Source: Oleiphilus messinensis
GTDB lineage: Bacteria; Pseudomonadota; Gammaproteobacteria; Pseudomonadales; Oleiphilaceae
DNA: 64,000 nt
Reading direction: 5' to 3'
Assembly (NCBI RefSeq): GCF_002162375.1
Contig: NZ_CP021425.1
Span: 310,001 to 374,000, forward strand
The notes beneath the pieces are model-generated. The model searched no databases. It saw only the letters and a list, made by a program, of their open reading frames with translations, and had not been told where the DNA came from. The position numbers and the translations under genes are program-made. Below are positions 1 through 8,634 of the stretch, in pieces (position 1 is the first letter of the stretch; each line of letters begins with the position of its first letter).

Positions 1-1287
1 TTGTTAGGGATGATCACAGAGCATGATCTGAGTGAACGGGTCATTGCGGACGGGCGTCCGTTGTCTACGCCGATTTCCGAGGTCATGTCCACGGAGATTG
101 AAACCCTGGATGCCAATGCTTACGTTTATGAAGCGATGATGTTGATGCTCAGGCACAATACTCATCATCTGCCGATTGTTAACAAAGGCAAGCCCGTCGG
201 GGTATTGGAAATGACGGATATTGTCCGCTATGAATCTCAAAACAGCTTACTGATCGTTAACAGCATTTTGCAGCAACAGTCCCAGGATGACTTGGCAAAG
301 CTTGCTGATCAGGTTCATGACTGTTTTGTGCGCATGGTTCAGGAAGATGCCAATTCCCATATGATTGGCAGTGCCATGGCCATTATCGGGCGGACTTTTA
401 AACAGCGCCTGCTGGAATTAGCCGAAGAAGCGCTGGGATCCCCTCCGATTCCCTATTGTTTTCTTGCGTTGGGGTCGATGGCCCGGGATGAGCAGTTGGT
501 GGTTACGGATCAGGATAACGCACTGATTCTGGATGAAACTTTTCAAACCGAACAACATGGTGACTACTTCGAAGCCTTGGCCAACTGGGTCTGCGATGGT
601 TTAAACCGCTGTGGTTATCCGTATTGTGCTGGCCAAATCATGGCAACCAACCCGCAATGGCGCAAAACGTTGCAAGAATGGAAAACCTGTTTTGCACAAT
701 GGATTGATCATCCGGATCCGCAAGCACTGTTAAATAGCTCGATCTTTTTCGATCTTGATGGTGTCTGGGGACATACACACTGGGCCGATCAACTGAATGC
801 GTTTATTGTTGAGCGTGCGCGCAGGAACAAGCGTTTTCTGGCTTGTCTGGCCCGTAACGCCTTGAACCGGACGCCTCCCCTTGGCTTTTTCAAAGACTTC
901 GTGATGGAAAAAGATGGCCGCCATAATAATTCCATTAACCTGAAACGGCGTGGTACAGCGCCCTTGGCAGATGTGATTCGCGTTCACAGTCTGGCCGCGG
1001 GATCCGTGGCCCGAAATTCATTCGAACGTCTGGATGACATTATTGATGCGGGCATACTGCCCGAAGGGCGCGGGCCGGATTTACGGGATGCCATGGAATT
1101 TATCTCGATGGTTCGAATTCGTCATCAAGCGTCTGATCTTATCGCCGGGCGTGTCGCGGATAACAATATTGAGCCGGAGAATTTGTCTGCGTTTGAGCGA
1201 CGCAATTTGAAGGATGCCTTTCAGGTTCTGAGCCAGGCACAGAATTTCCTGAAGTTTCGTTATCAAGGTAACGGACCGTTGAAATGA
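1..1287 (+). CDS. CBS-domain / DUF294 putative nucleotidyltransferase (5' end missing)
   Basis: The frame is open at base 1, so the true start lies upstream. What remains is the end of a CBS-domain pair (about residues 1-80), then a DUF294 nucleotidyltransferase-like domain with GSMARDEQ near residue 158 and DQDNALI near 170, then the family's C-terminal helical domain. The G-S-x-x-R-x-E-Q...D-x-D pattern matches the GlnD-like nucleotidyltransferase active site. Full-length relatives usually carry an N-terminal cyclic-nucleotide-binding domain and two CBS domains, so roughly the first third is probably outside the window. The stop overlaps the next gene's ATG (ATGA), which suggests translational coupling to the exonuclease. 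The substrate is not known from sequence; a signalling or regulatory role is inferred. Confidence 0.88.
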   Translation: MLGMITEHDLSERVIADGRPLSTPISEVMSTEIETLDANAYVYEAMMLMLRHNTHHLPIVNKGKPVGVLEMTDIVRYESQNSLLIVNSILQQQSQDDLAKLADQVHDCFVRMVQEDANSHMIGSAMAIIGRTFKQRLLELAEEALGSPPIPYCFLALGSMARDEQLVVTDQDNALILDETFQTEQHGDYFEALANWVCDGLNRCGYPYCAGQIMATNPQWRKTLQEWKTCFAQWIDHPDPQALLNSSIFFDLDGVWGHTHWADQLNAFIVERARRNKRFLACLARNALNRTPPLGFFKDFVMEKDGRHNNSINLKRRGTAPLADVIRVHSLAAGSVARNSFERLDDIIDAGILPEGRGPDLRDAMEFISMVRIRHQASDLIAGRVADNNIEPENLSAFERRNLKDAFQVLSQAQNFLKFRYQGNGPLK

Positions 1288-2021
1288 AAATCGCCGATAA
1301 ATTAAAACTATCCGTCGGCGAAGATCCCGATTTTGATTGGTCCAGCTGGTTTGGCTCGATGGCGGAGCAGGCAAGACATTCCGCAGTTCGGGATTATTAT
1401 GCCGGGGGCATGATTTCCGGATCAACGCCGTTGTCTGATGTTCCTTTTGTTGCCCTCGACTTCGAAACCACCGGCCTCAATGCCAAACAGGACGATATCG
1501 TCAGTATTGGTCTGGTACCGTTCACGCTGCAGCGGGTTTACTGCCGCCATGCCCGGCACTGGCTGGTTCAGCCCAAGACGTCGCTGTCTGATGAATCGGT
1601 CACCATCCACGGGATTCGCCACAGCGATCTGAATCGAGCGCCTTCGCTCATCCACCTCTTGGAACCCCTGCTGCAGGATCTGGCAGGGAAAGTGGTGGTG
1701 GTTCATTACCGCTATATTGAACGGCATTTCCTCTATCAAATATTACATCGCCGCTTGAACGAACGCCTGATCTTCCCGCTGGTGGATACCATGCAGATCG
1801 AGGCGGATATCCGCCATCAGGGATTGCGTGCCTGGTGGAATAGGGTATCCGGTGGCAAAGTCGCCTCACTGCGCCTTGCCAATTGCCGGACTCGCTATGG
1901 GCTCCCGGGCTATACCGCCCATCATGCATTGACCGATGCTTTGGCAACGGCAGAATTGTTTCAGGCTCAAGTCGCCCATTACATCAATCCTGATGACCCA
2001 GTTTCGACTTATTGGCGCTAG
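1284..2021 (+). CDS. DnaQ-like 3'-5' exonuclease
   Basis: This 245-aa protein has the DEDDh exonuclease fold signature: DFETTGLN (Exo I, D-x-E) near residue 59, and an Exo III motif HHALTDA near 213. It is therefore predicted to remove nucleotides from 3' ends using two metal ions. It is a stand-alone DnaQ-family protein, not the polymerase III epsilon subunit itself, because it has a ~55-residue N-terminal extension and no obvious clamp-binding tail. Its ATG lies inside the last codons of the CBS/DUF294 gene (4-bp overlap), and the two are commonly paired in Pseudomonas-like genomes. The biological substrate is unknown. Confidence 0.88.
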   Translation: MKIADKLKLSVGEDPDFDWSSWFGSMAEQARHSAVRDYYAGGMISGSTPLSDVPFVALDFETTGLNAKQDDIVSIGLVPFTLQRVYCRHARHWLVQPKTSLSDESVTIHGIRHSDLNRAPSLIHLLEPLLQDLAGKVVVVHYRYIERHFLYQILHRRLNERLIFPLVDTMQIEADIRHQGLRAWWNRVSGGKVASLRLANCRTRYGLPGYTAHHALTDALATAELFQAQVAHYINPDDPVSTYWR

Positions 2022-2108
2022 GATGTAGCAAAGTTTCAGCCTGTTTTGACCAACTTTTAAACGATTAACGGTGAGTTTGAGCCGGCATTCCGGGAAAAGA
2101 CTTCCGAG

Positions 2109-2130
2109 TTGAATCCGAACAAGCGGTCGG
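2109..2130. promoter_or_regulatory. Candidate operator, copy 1
   Basis: The 16-mer TTGAATCCGAACAAGC at 2109-2124 recurs exactly at 3276-3291. Here it overlaps an imperfect inverted repeat, CCGAACAAGCGGTCGG (2115-2130), about 120 bp before the hydrolase start. The half-site style resembles TetR-family operators. No TetR-type gene is visible nearby, so the regulator is unknown. Confidence 0.45.
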
Positions 2131-2249
2131 TTTAAAATTTCCTTCATACAATGTCACGATCAAGTCAATTCTGAATGCTTTTTAGCTGCGATTCACTTCG
2201 TAGGCTATTGGGCGCGGTTTGTATCCGTTCAGCTTGAGGTTTAGTCCGT

Positions 2250-3251
2250 ATGCGTGACACCCGTAAATCTATTGATCTTCGTTCACTTGAACAAAGCTTC
2301 GCGAATGCCGTAGCAGCACCTTATCTCAGTCAATCCAAACAGCCTTGTCAAAAGCGACTTCAATCCTGGCGTTATCGTAGTTATATCCCTCTTTTACATC
2401 GTTTGCATGGCCAGTTAACTGGTTTGCGTACCCATCATTGTATGGTGGATAACCGTAAACTGGTTTGGCTGCAAGGGGGGAATCCGGAGGGTGAGCCGGT
2501 TTTATTGCTTCACGGGTTTGGTTCCTGTAAGGAAAACTGGGTCCCCCTGCTGCCTTTTCTGATGCGTCACTATCAGCTATTCGTCCCGGATCTGCCAGGT
2601 TGGGGGCAGAGCCATTTTTGTGCCGAAAAAGTCTATGGATTTGATCAGCAAGTCGAACGGCTTGATGCCTGGGGGAAGCAGGTTTTGCCCGGTCCGGTGC
2701 ACATTGTCGGCAGTTCTATGGGGGGCGGTATTGCGGCATTGCTGGCTGCCCGCCATCCCGAATTGACCAAGACATTAACACTGATGAACGCAGCTGGCGT
2801 TGCCGGAAATGACTTTACGCCGTTCGAGCGAGGGCTCACCCAGGGTCGTAACAGTCTCATTGCCCACAATGTGAAAGGCGTGCTGGATTTGCTCGGAACA
2901 ACAATGGCCAACCCGGCCTTGCCCCTGATCATGACGCCTTTCGCGTGCTGGGATCTGGTGTCACGTCGGCATGTTAATCAACATATGTTTCGGCAACTGT
3001 TGCAGTATACCCCGTGTGAGACGCGCCCCTCTGTTTCGGAAATCAAAGCGCCGACACTGATCCTCTGGGGCGACAAAGACAATGTGATTCATATTACCTG
3101 CAGTGATACCTATAAAGCGCTTATTCCCCATGCGAAGACCAAACTGCTCAAGGGAATTGGCCATATGCCCATGGTTGAAGCGCCCCGTTTAACGTCTCGT
3201 CTACTTCAGCGATTCTGGAAAGAAGAGGAAAAGACTGAAGCCAGGGATTGA
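2250..3251 (+). CDS. Alpha/beta hydrolase
   Basis: This 333-aa alpha/beta-hydrolase-fold protein has HGFGSCKENW (oxyanion region) around residue 90, a nucleophile elbow G-S-S-M-G with Ser156, a probable acid in LILWGDKDN, and a catalytic His in GIGHMPMVEAP near the C-terminus. No signal peptide is seen, so it is probably cytoplasmic. It heads a same-strand run with a PF10118 hydrolase, a short-chain dehydrogenase and a flavin monooxygenase, which suggests ester or lactone cleavage after monooxygenation. It shares a 16-bp upstream sequence with the next gene. The start is supported by TTGAGGT about 10 bp upstream. The substrate is unknown. Confidence 0.85.
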   Translation: MRDTRKSIDLRSLEQSFANAVAAPYLSQSKQPCQKRLQSWRYRSYIPLLHRLHGQLTGLRTHHCMVDNRKLVWLQGGNPEGEPVLLLHGFGSCKENWVPLLPFLMRHYQLFVPDLPGWGQSHFCAEKVYGFDQQVERLDAWGKQVLPGPVHIVGSSMGGGIAALLAARHPELTKTLTLMNAAGVAGNDFTPFERGLTQGRNSLIAHNVKGVLDLLGTTMANPALPLIMTPFACWDLVSRRHVNQHMFRQLLQYTPCETRPSVSEIKAPTLILWGDKDNVIHITCSDTYKALIPHAKTKLLKGIGHMPMVEAPRLTSRLLQRFWKEEEKTEARD

Positions 3252-3275
3252 TGTGAATACTGAAATATAACCGAA

Positions 3276-3296
3276 TTGAATCCGAACAAGCATTCG
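3276..3296. promoter_or_regulatory. Candidate operator, copy 2
   Basis: This is the second exact copy of TTGAATCCGAACAAGC (3276-3291). It continues into a near-palindrome CGAACAAGCATTCG (3283-3296), about 140 bp before the preferred start of the PF10118 gene. AT-rich promoter-like sequence follows (TTGATC and TATATA elements near 3326-3350). Two copies before two functionally linked genes suggest one regulator controls both. Confidence 0.45.
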
Positions 3297-3433
3297 CTTT
3301 AATATTACACAAAATATTGTGACATTGATCGGTGTAACATTGTATATAGCGATAGTTGGTTGAGTGTTTTTTACGCTCAACCGGTATCAGGAAATTAATT
3401 CAACCTTTCGTTAGTAAAAGATGGGCTTTGAAA

Positions 3434-4363
3434 ATGACTACTTCTATGAAGCAAACTACGGGAAACCGTAAACCTGCTGCGACAGCAGTACCTATTCGTC
3501 ACCTGGATCTCAAATTTGATTCCGAGCAGATCGACTCAAATTTCTACCGGCACTCTGAATTCGGGTCTGCTTACTTTCACGCGTTGTCTATCTTTCTGAC
3601 ATTCGGGGAAGACCTGGTTATTGATACTGCGCGATATCACCGTGATCTGCTGACAGATCCGGAACTCAAGCGCAGAGTGACGTCCCTGATTGGTCAGGAA
3701 GCGATTCATTCTAAATTGCATAACGCTCTCAATGATTCGCTTGCTCATAACCGCTATCCGGTAAATCTTTACCGTTTCCTGGCAGATCAGGTTTTTGAAT
3801 ACGGTTTCAAGCGTTTGCCCAATAGTATGCAATTGTCCCTCATGGCTGGCATCGAGCACTTTACCGCAGTACTGTCAGAGTACATGATGAAGCATGAAGA
3901 AATCTTTTACATGAGCGATGATGAAAAGCAGCGTGCTTTGTGGATGTGGCACATGCTGGAAGAGTCCGAACACAAAGATATCGCCTATGATGTGTATCAG
4001 GAATTGTCGGGCAGTTACCCCAATCGAATGGCAGGCTTTGGTTTAGCTTTCTTTACTATCTTGTTCCTGGTGCCACTGGGTGGCGCGATGATTCCGGTGT
4101 TGCGTAAGCCGAGAAATATTTTCAAACGCAGCTTCTGGAAAGATGCTGCGCGTAGTGCTGGACTGTTGTTTGGCCGTGGTGACAGTGTTTATGGCGGTAC
4201 CATGGATCACATCCTGGATTATCTGCGTCGGGACTTCCATCCCAACGATCACGATACCACTGAATACCTTGAGTACTACAAGGAGAAATTACTGCACCCG
4301 GAAACCGGTTTGTTGACGCCTTATCTGGTGCGTGAATTTGTGCCTCAAGCCAAAGCGTCATAA
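3434..4363 (+). CDS. PF10118-type metal-dependent hydrolase
   Basis: The protein matches the PF10118 'metal-dependent hydrolase' family, a helical fold with conserved acid/His clusters. Candidate ligands are in GQEAIHSKLHNAL, GIEHFTAVLSEY and EESEHKDIAYDVY. A hydrophobic stretch (AFFTILFLVPLGGAMIPVL) may be a membrane anchor. The frame is open from an ATG at 3356, but the first 26 residues look non-conserved; ATG 3434 is preferred, giving 309 aa. Genes of this family often sit beside short-chain dehydrogenases and flavin monooxygenases, as here, and are thought to act in lipid or alkane-related metabolism. The reaction is not known. Confidence 0.8.
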   Translation: MTTSMKQTTGNRKPAATAVPIRHLDLKFDSEQIDSNFYRHSEFGSAYFHALSIFLTFGEDLVIDTARYHRDLLTDPELKRRVTSLIGQEAIHSKLHNALNDSLAHNRYPVNLYRFLADQVFEYGFKRLPNSMQLSLMAGIEHFTAVLSEYMMKHEEIFYMSDDEKQRALWMWHMLEESEHKDIAYDVYQELSGSYPNRMAGFGLAFFTILFLVPLGGAMIPVLRKPRNIFKRSFWKDAARSAGLLFGRGDSVYGGTMDHILDYLRRDFHPNDHDTTEYLEYYKEKLLHPETGLLTPYLVREFVPQAKAS

Positions 4364-4373
4364 AGCATTCGGT

Positions 4374-4397
4374 ACCCTGCGGTTATCACCGCAGGGT
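4374..4397. terminator. Perfect hairpin between operon genes
   Basis: ACCCTGCGG / CCGCAGGGT form a 9-bp perfect stem with a 6-nt loop just after the PF10118 stop codon. No T-run follows, so it may be a partial terminator, an attenuator or an mRNA-stabilising stem rather than a full intrinsic terminator. Confidence 0.5.
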
Positions 4398-4460
4398 GTA
4401 TGATTCTATACAGGGTGATCCGAGAAAGCGTGAGCACCCCTAATTGAAGCAGTGTCGATT

Positions 4461-5294
4461 ATGAGTTTTTTGAAACGAAATAAAACTAAGCCGAGTAGCA
4501 AAGCCTACGCGGTGGTAACCGGAGCCGGTAGTGGTATCGGTCGAAGCTTTGCGCTGGAACTGGCCAAGCGTAACGGTACCGTGGTCTGTGCAGACATTAA
4601 TCTTGATGCCGCGAAAGAAACCGTGGATCTAATCGAGAAAGCTGGCGCGACCGCCTTTGCGATCCAGTGTGATGTCGGCGTGGCAGAGCAGGTTGAGCAC
4701 TTGGCCAATGAAGCTGAAAAGCTGATGAAGCACCCGGTAACGTTGGTGATCAACAATGCCGGTGTGGGTTTGGGTGGCAAATTCGATGAACTCTCACTGG
4801 ATGATTGGCGCTGGTGTTTACACGTGAATCAATGGGGTGTCATTCACGGCTGTCATTACTTTGTACCGCGCTTTAAAGCGCTGGGCTATGGTGCGATTAT
4901 TAATGTCGCTTCTGCAGCATCGTACACGGCTGCACCGGAGATGAGTGCTTACAATGTCTCCAAAGCCGGAGTCAGAGCCCTGTCTGAAACCCTTTATGCC
5001 GAGCTGAAAAAAGATAACATCCGCGTGAATTGTCTCTGCCCGACACTGGTACCAACCAATATTATCAAGGACGGTCGCATTCCGGAGCGTTATTCCAAAC
5101 TGGCGGATCATGCCTTGATGAATTTTGCCATGACCACCAGTGATTCAGTGGCCAAGTTGACGCTGGATCGACTGGATAAAGGCGAGTTGTACACAACGCC
5201 ACAAGTCGACGCCAAATTGTTCTGGTTGATGAAACGCACCGCACCTAACTTATACGCAAAATTCCTGGGCTTTTCCTACCAGTTTGTCAAGTAA
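4461..5294 (+). CDS. Short-chain dehydrogenase/reductase
   Basis: This is a classical SDR with the cofactor motif TGAGSGIG near residue 21, NNAG near 98, and the catalytic Ser-Tyr-Lys set in INVASAASYTAAPEMSAYNVSK. An acidic residue after the second strand (CADIN) favours NAD(H), an inference. It is predicted to interconvert an alcohol and a ketone or aldehyde. The frame also has a GTG at 4452; ATG 4461 was chosen because it gives a normal Met start with GAAG 12 bp upstream, but the choice is not certain. It lies between the PF10118 hydrolase and the flavin monooxygenase and probably supplies ketone substrate to the latter. Confidence 0.87.
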   Translation: MSFLKRNKTKPSSKAYAVVTGAGSGIGRSFALELAKRNGTVVCADINLDAAKETVDLIEKAGATAFAIQCDVGVAEQVEHLANEAEKLMKHPVTLVINNAGVGLGGKFDELSLDDWRWCLHVNQWGVIHGCHYFVPRFKALGYGAIINVASAASYTAAPEMSAYNVSKAGVRALSETLYAELKKDNIRVNCLCPTLVPTNIIKDGRIPERYSKLADHALMNFAMTTSDSVAKLTLDRLDKGELYTTPQVDAKLFWLMKRTAPNLYAKFLGFSYQFVK

Positions 5295-5367
5295 TCGTGG
5301 CTTGCTCAGTAACAGCGGTTTGTTAAGCATTAAAAGTTTGAACAGTAACCATAAAGAGGTATTTTAA

Positions 5368-6879
5368 ATGGCTACTACTTCGCAGAAAAAAACATCTGCC
5401 CAAAAAGTTTACGATACGTTTATCGTTGGTGCCGGAATCTCCGGTCTGGCGGCGGCGATCAAGTTGAAGAAAGAAGGCTATCACGATTTTAAAATCATCG
5501 AGAAAGCCTCACGCGTAGGTGGTACCTGGAGAGAGAACACCTACCCAGGCTGTGGTTGTGATGTACCTTCATCACTGTATTCCTACTCTTTCGCTCTGAG
5601 CAGCAAATGGAGCCACCTGTTTGCGCGCCAACCCGAAATTTTGAGCTATCTCGAAAGCGTCAGTGAAGAGTTCAATATCGCTTCCCTGATCGAATTCGAC
5701 AATGCTCTGGAAAATGCGAGCTGGGACGAATCCCGTCACCTGTGGGTTCTGGATACTCAAAAAGGTCAGTATCTGGCAAAAACAGTGATTTTTGCGACAG
5801 GACCGATTACGGAATCTCAAATTCCGAAACTCCCGGGTCTGGATACATTCAAGGGCGAAATGTTCCACTCCGCCAAATGGAACCATGACTTTGATCTGAC
5901 CGGCAAGCGTGTCGCGGTCATTGGTACGGGCGCATCGGCGATTCAGTTTATTCCCCAGATCCAGCCTAAAGTTAAAGAATTGTTTGTTTTCCAGCGCACT
6001 GCGCCTTGGGTTTTACCCAAGCCGGATATGCCGTTGAATGAAACCAGCAAGCAGGTCATCGATAAACTGCCCATTATTCAACGTGGCTGGCGTAAAGCTG
6101 TGGCGGGCTCTCTAACGGCAATTAACGTAGGCCTGCGTAATCCAGGTTTGCTCAAGCCGGTTGGCGCTGCTGCCAAGCAGTTGCTTAAGGTACAAGTCAA
6201 GGATAAAGCCTTGCGCAAGGCCGTTACCCCTGACTTTACCCTGGGCTGCAAGCGTATTCTGTTTGCCAATAACTATTACCCGGCACTGCAGGCGGATAAC
6301 ACCAAGTTAATTCCGCACGGGTTAGTGCAAGTGGAGGGTAATACGGTCATCGCGGCAAACGGTGAGCGTCATGAAGTGGATGTGATTATCTGGGGTACCG
6401 GTTTTGATGTATCGCACCCGCCAATCGGCAAGAAAATCATCAATGCTGCCGGTCAGCGTGTCTCGGACCTGTGGAAAGACAGTTCGCCTGAAGCCTATCT
6501 TGGTGCCACGCTTGAGAATGTGCCAAATGCGTTTCTGGTGTTGGGGCCGAACGTATTGGTTTATGATTCGTTTATCACCCTGGCGGAATCCCAGCTGAAT
6601 TACATCATTGATGGTCTGAAGAAAATGAAGTCCAAAGGCTTCAGTCGCTTCGAGATCAAATCCGATGTGATCAAGGCCCACAACGAGAAAGTGCAAAAGC
6701 ATTTGCAAACCACTGTTTTCAACAGCGGTGGCTGTAAGAGCTACTACCTTGACCAGAATGGCCGTAACTTTGCGGCATGGCCCTGGTCATTGGCGACCTT
6801 GAAAAAGCGCCTGCTGTCATTCGATCTTGCCGATTACGATGTTGCCTACGAGGCGCAACGTTCACGGTCTGCTGCCTGA
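5368..6879 (+). CDS. Flavin-containing monooxygenase (Baeyer-Villiger type)
   Basis: This 503-aa protein has two Rossmann motifs, VGAGISGLAAA near residue 21 (FAD) and VIGTGASAIQF near 190 (NADPH). Between them is FKGEMFHSAKWNHD, which fits the Baeyer-Villiger fingerprint F-x-G-x-x-x-H-x-x-x-W. It is therefore predicted to insert oxygen next to a ketone, giving an ester or lactone. GAGGT lies 8 bp before the ATG. With the upstream hydrolase and SDR it could form an alcohol-to-ketone-to-ester-to-products route, though the true substrate is unknown. The last ~15 codons and the terminator are duplicated at 12357-12439. Confidence 0.88.
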   Translation: MATTSQKKTSAQKVYDTFIVGAGISGLAAAIKLKKEGYHDFKIIEKASRVGGTWRENTYPGCGCDVPSSLYSYSFALSSKWSHLFARQPEILSYLESVSEEFNIASLIEFDNALENASWDESRHLWVLDTQKGQYLAKTVIFATGPITESQIPKLPGLDTFKGEMFHSAKWNHDFDLTGKRVAVIGTGASAIQFIPQIQPKVKELFVFQRTAPWVLPKPDMPLNETSKQVIDKLPIIQRGWRKAVAGSLTAINVGLRNPGLLKPVGAAAKQLLKVQVKDKALRKAVTPDFTLGCKRILFANNYYPALQADNTKLIPHGLVQVEGNTVIAANGERHEVDVIIWGTGFDVSHPPIGKKIINAAGQRVSDLWKDSSPEAYLGATLENVPNAFLVLGPNVLVYDSFITLAESQLNYIIDGLKKMKSKGFSRFEIKSDVIKAHNEKVQKHLQTTVFNSGGCKSYYLDQNGRNFAAWPWSLATLKKRLLSFDLADYDVAYEAQRSRSAA

Positions 6880-6916
6880 TTGATCCCCCCTCGTGAGTGC
6901 CCTTTTCCGGGCACTC
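6833..6916 (+). repeat. Monooxygenase tail repeat, copy 1 (intact)
   Basis: This segment covers the last codons of the monooxygenase and its terminator hairpin. A diverged direct copy lies at 12357-12439; by eye about 74 of 86 aligned positions agree, with one inserted A and a 2-nt gap. The two copies bracket the toxin-immunity island. Confidence 0.85.
6895..6916 (+). terminator. Terminator hairpin after monooxygenase
   Basis: GAGTGCCC (6895-6902) pairs perfectly with GGGCACTC (6909-6916) around a TTTTCC loop. The downstream T-run is poor. In the second copy at 12418-12439 one base of the stem is mutated. Confidence 0.6.
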
Positions 6917-7219
6917 TGATTGCTTCGATACACCAATATCGCTTTAATCTCTTCACTTTTCCCACTAGAACAATGTTGGCGCATTCAGGACACTGTCTTT
7001 ATGAGGAATTGAGTAACTAAACTCTTCGCTTTGGAAGTCGCGCTATTTGAACGCACTCTCTATTCGGGCATGAAAAGGATAGGTGAAAACATTATATGGT
7101 GATACATACGTTGGTATTCGTTAACAAAAAAGCTCTGCAGGTCTTTAAAGAGTAATAGCTTTTTGATATTTTCCGATCATGGATTTGATTTTGATATGTT
7201 ATCTCAAAAAGGAATTTTG
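6917..7219. other. AT-rich intergenic stretch before toxin gene
   Basis: About 300 bp with no supported gene. It marks the shift from the ~50% GC chromosome to the AT-rich island and must hold the toxin promoter, but no single clear promoter can be chosen by eye. Confidence 0.5.
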
Positions 7220-8530
7220 ATGAAAATATCTACAACGAATACTACACCTGAAGCGCGTATTCGGAGTCAAGATACGTCAGTAGAGGCCCTTCCCGCTCAG
7301 ACGAATGCCACATCAACTCCGTTAACTCAAGAGTCTGTGGGTAATCTGAATGTTCCGATTTCTAATCTCAGTTCTGAGAATTTACATCATCCAAGACATA
7401 GCTATAGCCACCAGACGTTAATTAACGAGGTGACTGCAAAGTTTAGAATCGAGTTTTCAGAACTGGCTGCAGATCATTTTAAATTTCATCAGCTATTGGG
7501 GAGTGTGTTTGGAGGAAATTATGATGTGTCAATTGCAGAAAATATTAGAGAACAAGTTTCTGCTGATGATTTCAATTTTCTTCCGAATATTCAAGTCGTT
7601 GATAATGATGTTTTAGGGTGGCGAGCGGGTGCATATAGTGCCAAAACACACACTGTATTTTTGAATGAGGATATTCCAAAGGAAATTCTAAGCCAAGTTT
7701 ATATTGAGGAAGTTGGACATCACCTGGATGCTCTAATGAGCAAAATGGATACACGTGGTGATGAAGGTGCTGTTTTTCGTTTATTACTAAACGGTGAATC
7801 TAATCCTGAGGAATTAGCACAACAGCGGGTGCAAAACGACTCTGGCATTATAGAAATAGACGGAAGGGGTGTGGAAGTAGAGTTTAATGATGGTGTTTAT
7901 TTAGTTGACTCTCAAACAGTTTCAATAGATCAGTCCTTGATTCAGTTAGCTAATAACCAATTAAACTTCCAATTTAATCAACCAAATTACCAACAAAGTG
8001 TGGTGAACAATGGTATAAACAATACGCTTGCCAACCTAGATAACGTAACATCAACAAGCAGAAGATCTGGAGGTGATCATTCATCTCATTCGAGCAAGTC
8101 AACTGATGAGCCCAATTCTAGTAACCGAGCGGAAACGAGAGAGCAATCGAATCAAACAGTAGAGCCGGACTTTATAGTACAGTTGAATACAAATGGCGCT
8201 AGTATTGGTGTGAATTGGGAGTTGTCAGCTAATACTCTATCGGGAGATCAAAGATGGGCTACAAATGATGAGCTTATTAGTTCTGCATACTCTCATTTTT
8301 TGGGAAGAGCTCCTGATGACCCCGCATTTTCAGAGTATCTAAGTCAGTTGAATAGTGGCCGTTTAACACAAAGGCAGTTTGTAGACGCTATTGAATCATC
8401 AAGCGAGGCTGAAAGTCTTCGAGAAGCAAATATAAATCCGGATATTAAATTTTTCTTGTCTGAGCCTAAGAATAGCGAACTTGCCGCTTATTTTTCAGCA
8501 GAACCTAGTGTAATGGATAATCATAGGTAG
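7220..8530 (+). CDS. N-terminal fragment of IS-split polymorphic toxin (DUF4214)
   Basis: ATG 7220 is preferred over an upstream in-frame ATG (7163) because AGGA precedes it by 6 bp. The fragment has 434 native residues followed by two codons and a stop contributed by the IS end. It begins with a polar linker and has no classical signal peptide. Residues ~75-240 form a domain with IEEVGHHLDALM and DTRGDEGAVF, a pattern seen in large secreted calcium-binding proteins; this is not a canonical HExxH site. After a Ser/Asn-rich linker comes a DUF4214-like module (AYSHFLGRAPDDPAFSEYL, about 350-405). The native frame continues exactly at 9960. It is AT-rich compared with its neighbours. As it stands the product lacks the toxic domain. 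Confidence 0.8.
   Translation: MKISTTNTTPEARIRSQDTSVEALPAQTNATSTPLTQESVGNLNVPISNLSSENLHHPRHSYSHQTLINEVTAKFRIEFSELAADHFKFHQLLGSVFGGNYDVSIAENIREQVSADDFNFLPNIQVVDNDVLGWRAGAYSAKTHTVFLNEDIPKEILSQVYIEEVGHHLDALMSKMDTRGDEGAVFRLLLNGESNPEELAQQRVQNDSGIIEIDGRGVEVEFNDGVYLVDSQTVSIDQSLIQLANNQLNFQFNQPNYQQSVVNNGINNTLANLDNVTSTSRRSGGDHSSHSSKSTDEPNSSNRAETREQSNQTVEPDFIVQLNTNGASIGVNWELSANTLSGDQRWATNDELISSAYSHFLGRAPDDPAFSEYLSQLNSGRLTQRQFVDAIESSSEAESLREANINPDIKFFLSEPKNSELAAYFSAEPSVMDNHR
8512..8521. repeat. Target site duplication, left
   Basis: AATGGATAAT directly abuts the left IS end and recurs directly after the right end (9950-9959). A 10-bp duplication fits IS4-family transposition. Confidence 0.95.
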
Positions 8531-8540
8531 AACATTAAGC
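8522..8540. repeat. IS left inverted repeat
   Basis: CATAGGTAGAACATTAAGC, a perfect complement of the right end. Read in the toxin frame it supplies His, Arg and a TAG stop (8528-8530). Confidence 0.95.
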
Positions 8541-8634
8541 AAAAAAGCAGGGTAACTTGATGATATTAATATGGATTCATCCTGCAATAAGGTAGATTGT
8601 TAGTCGTCAAACACACTACCGACCCTAAAGCAGA

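Noticed and set aside
7163-7219. Upstream in-frame start for the toxin
   Set aside because: No ribosome site before 7163, while AGGA precedes ATG 7220 at normal spacing.
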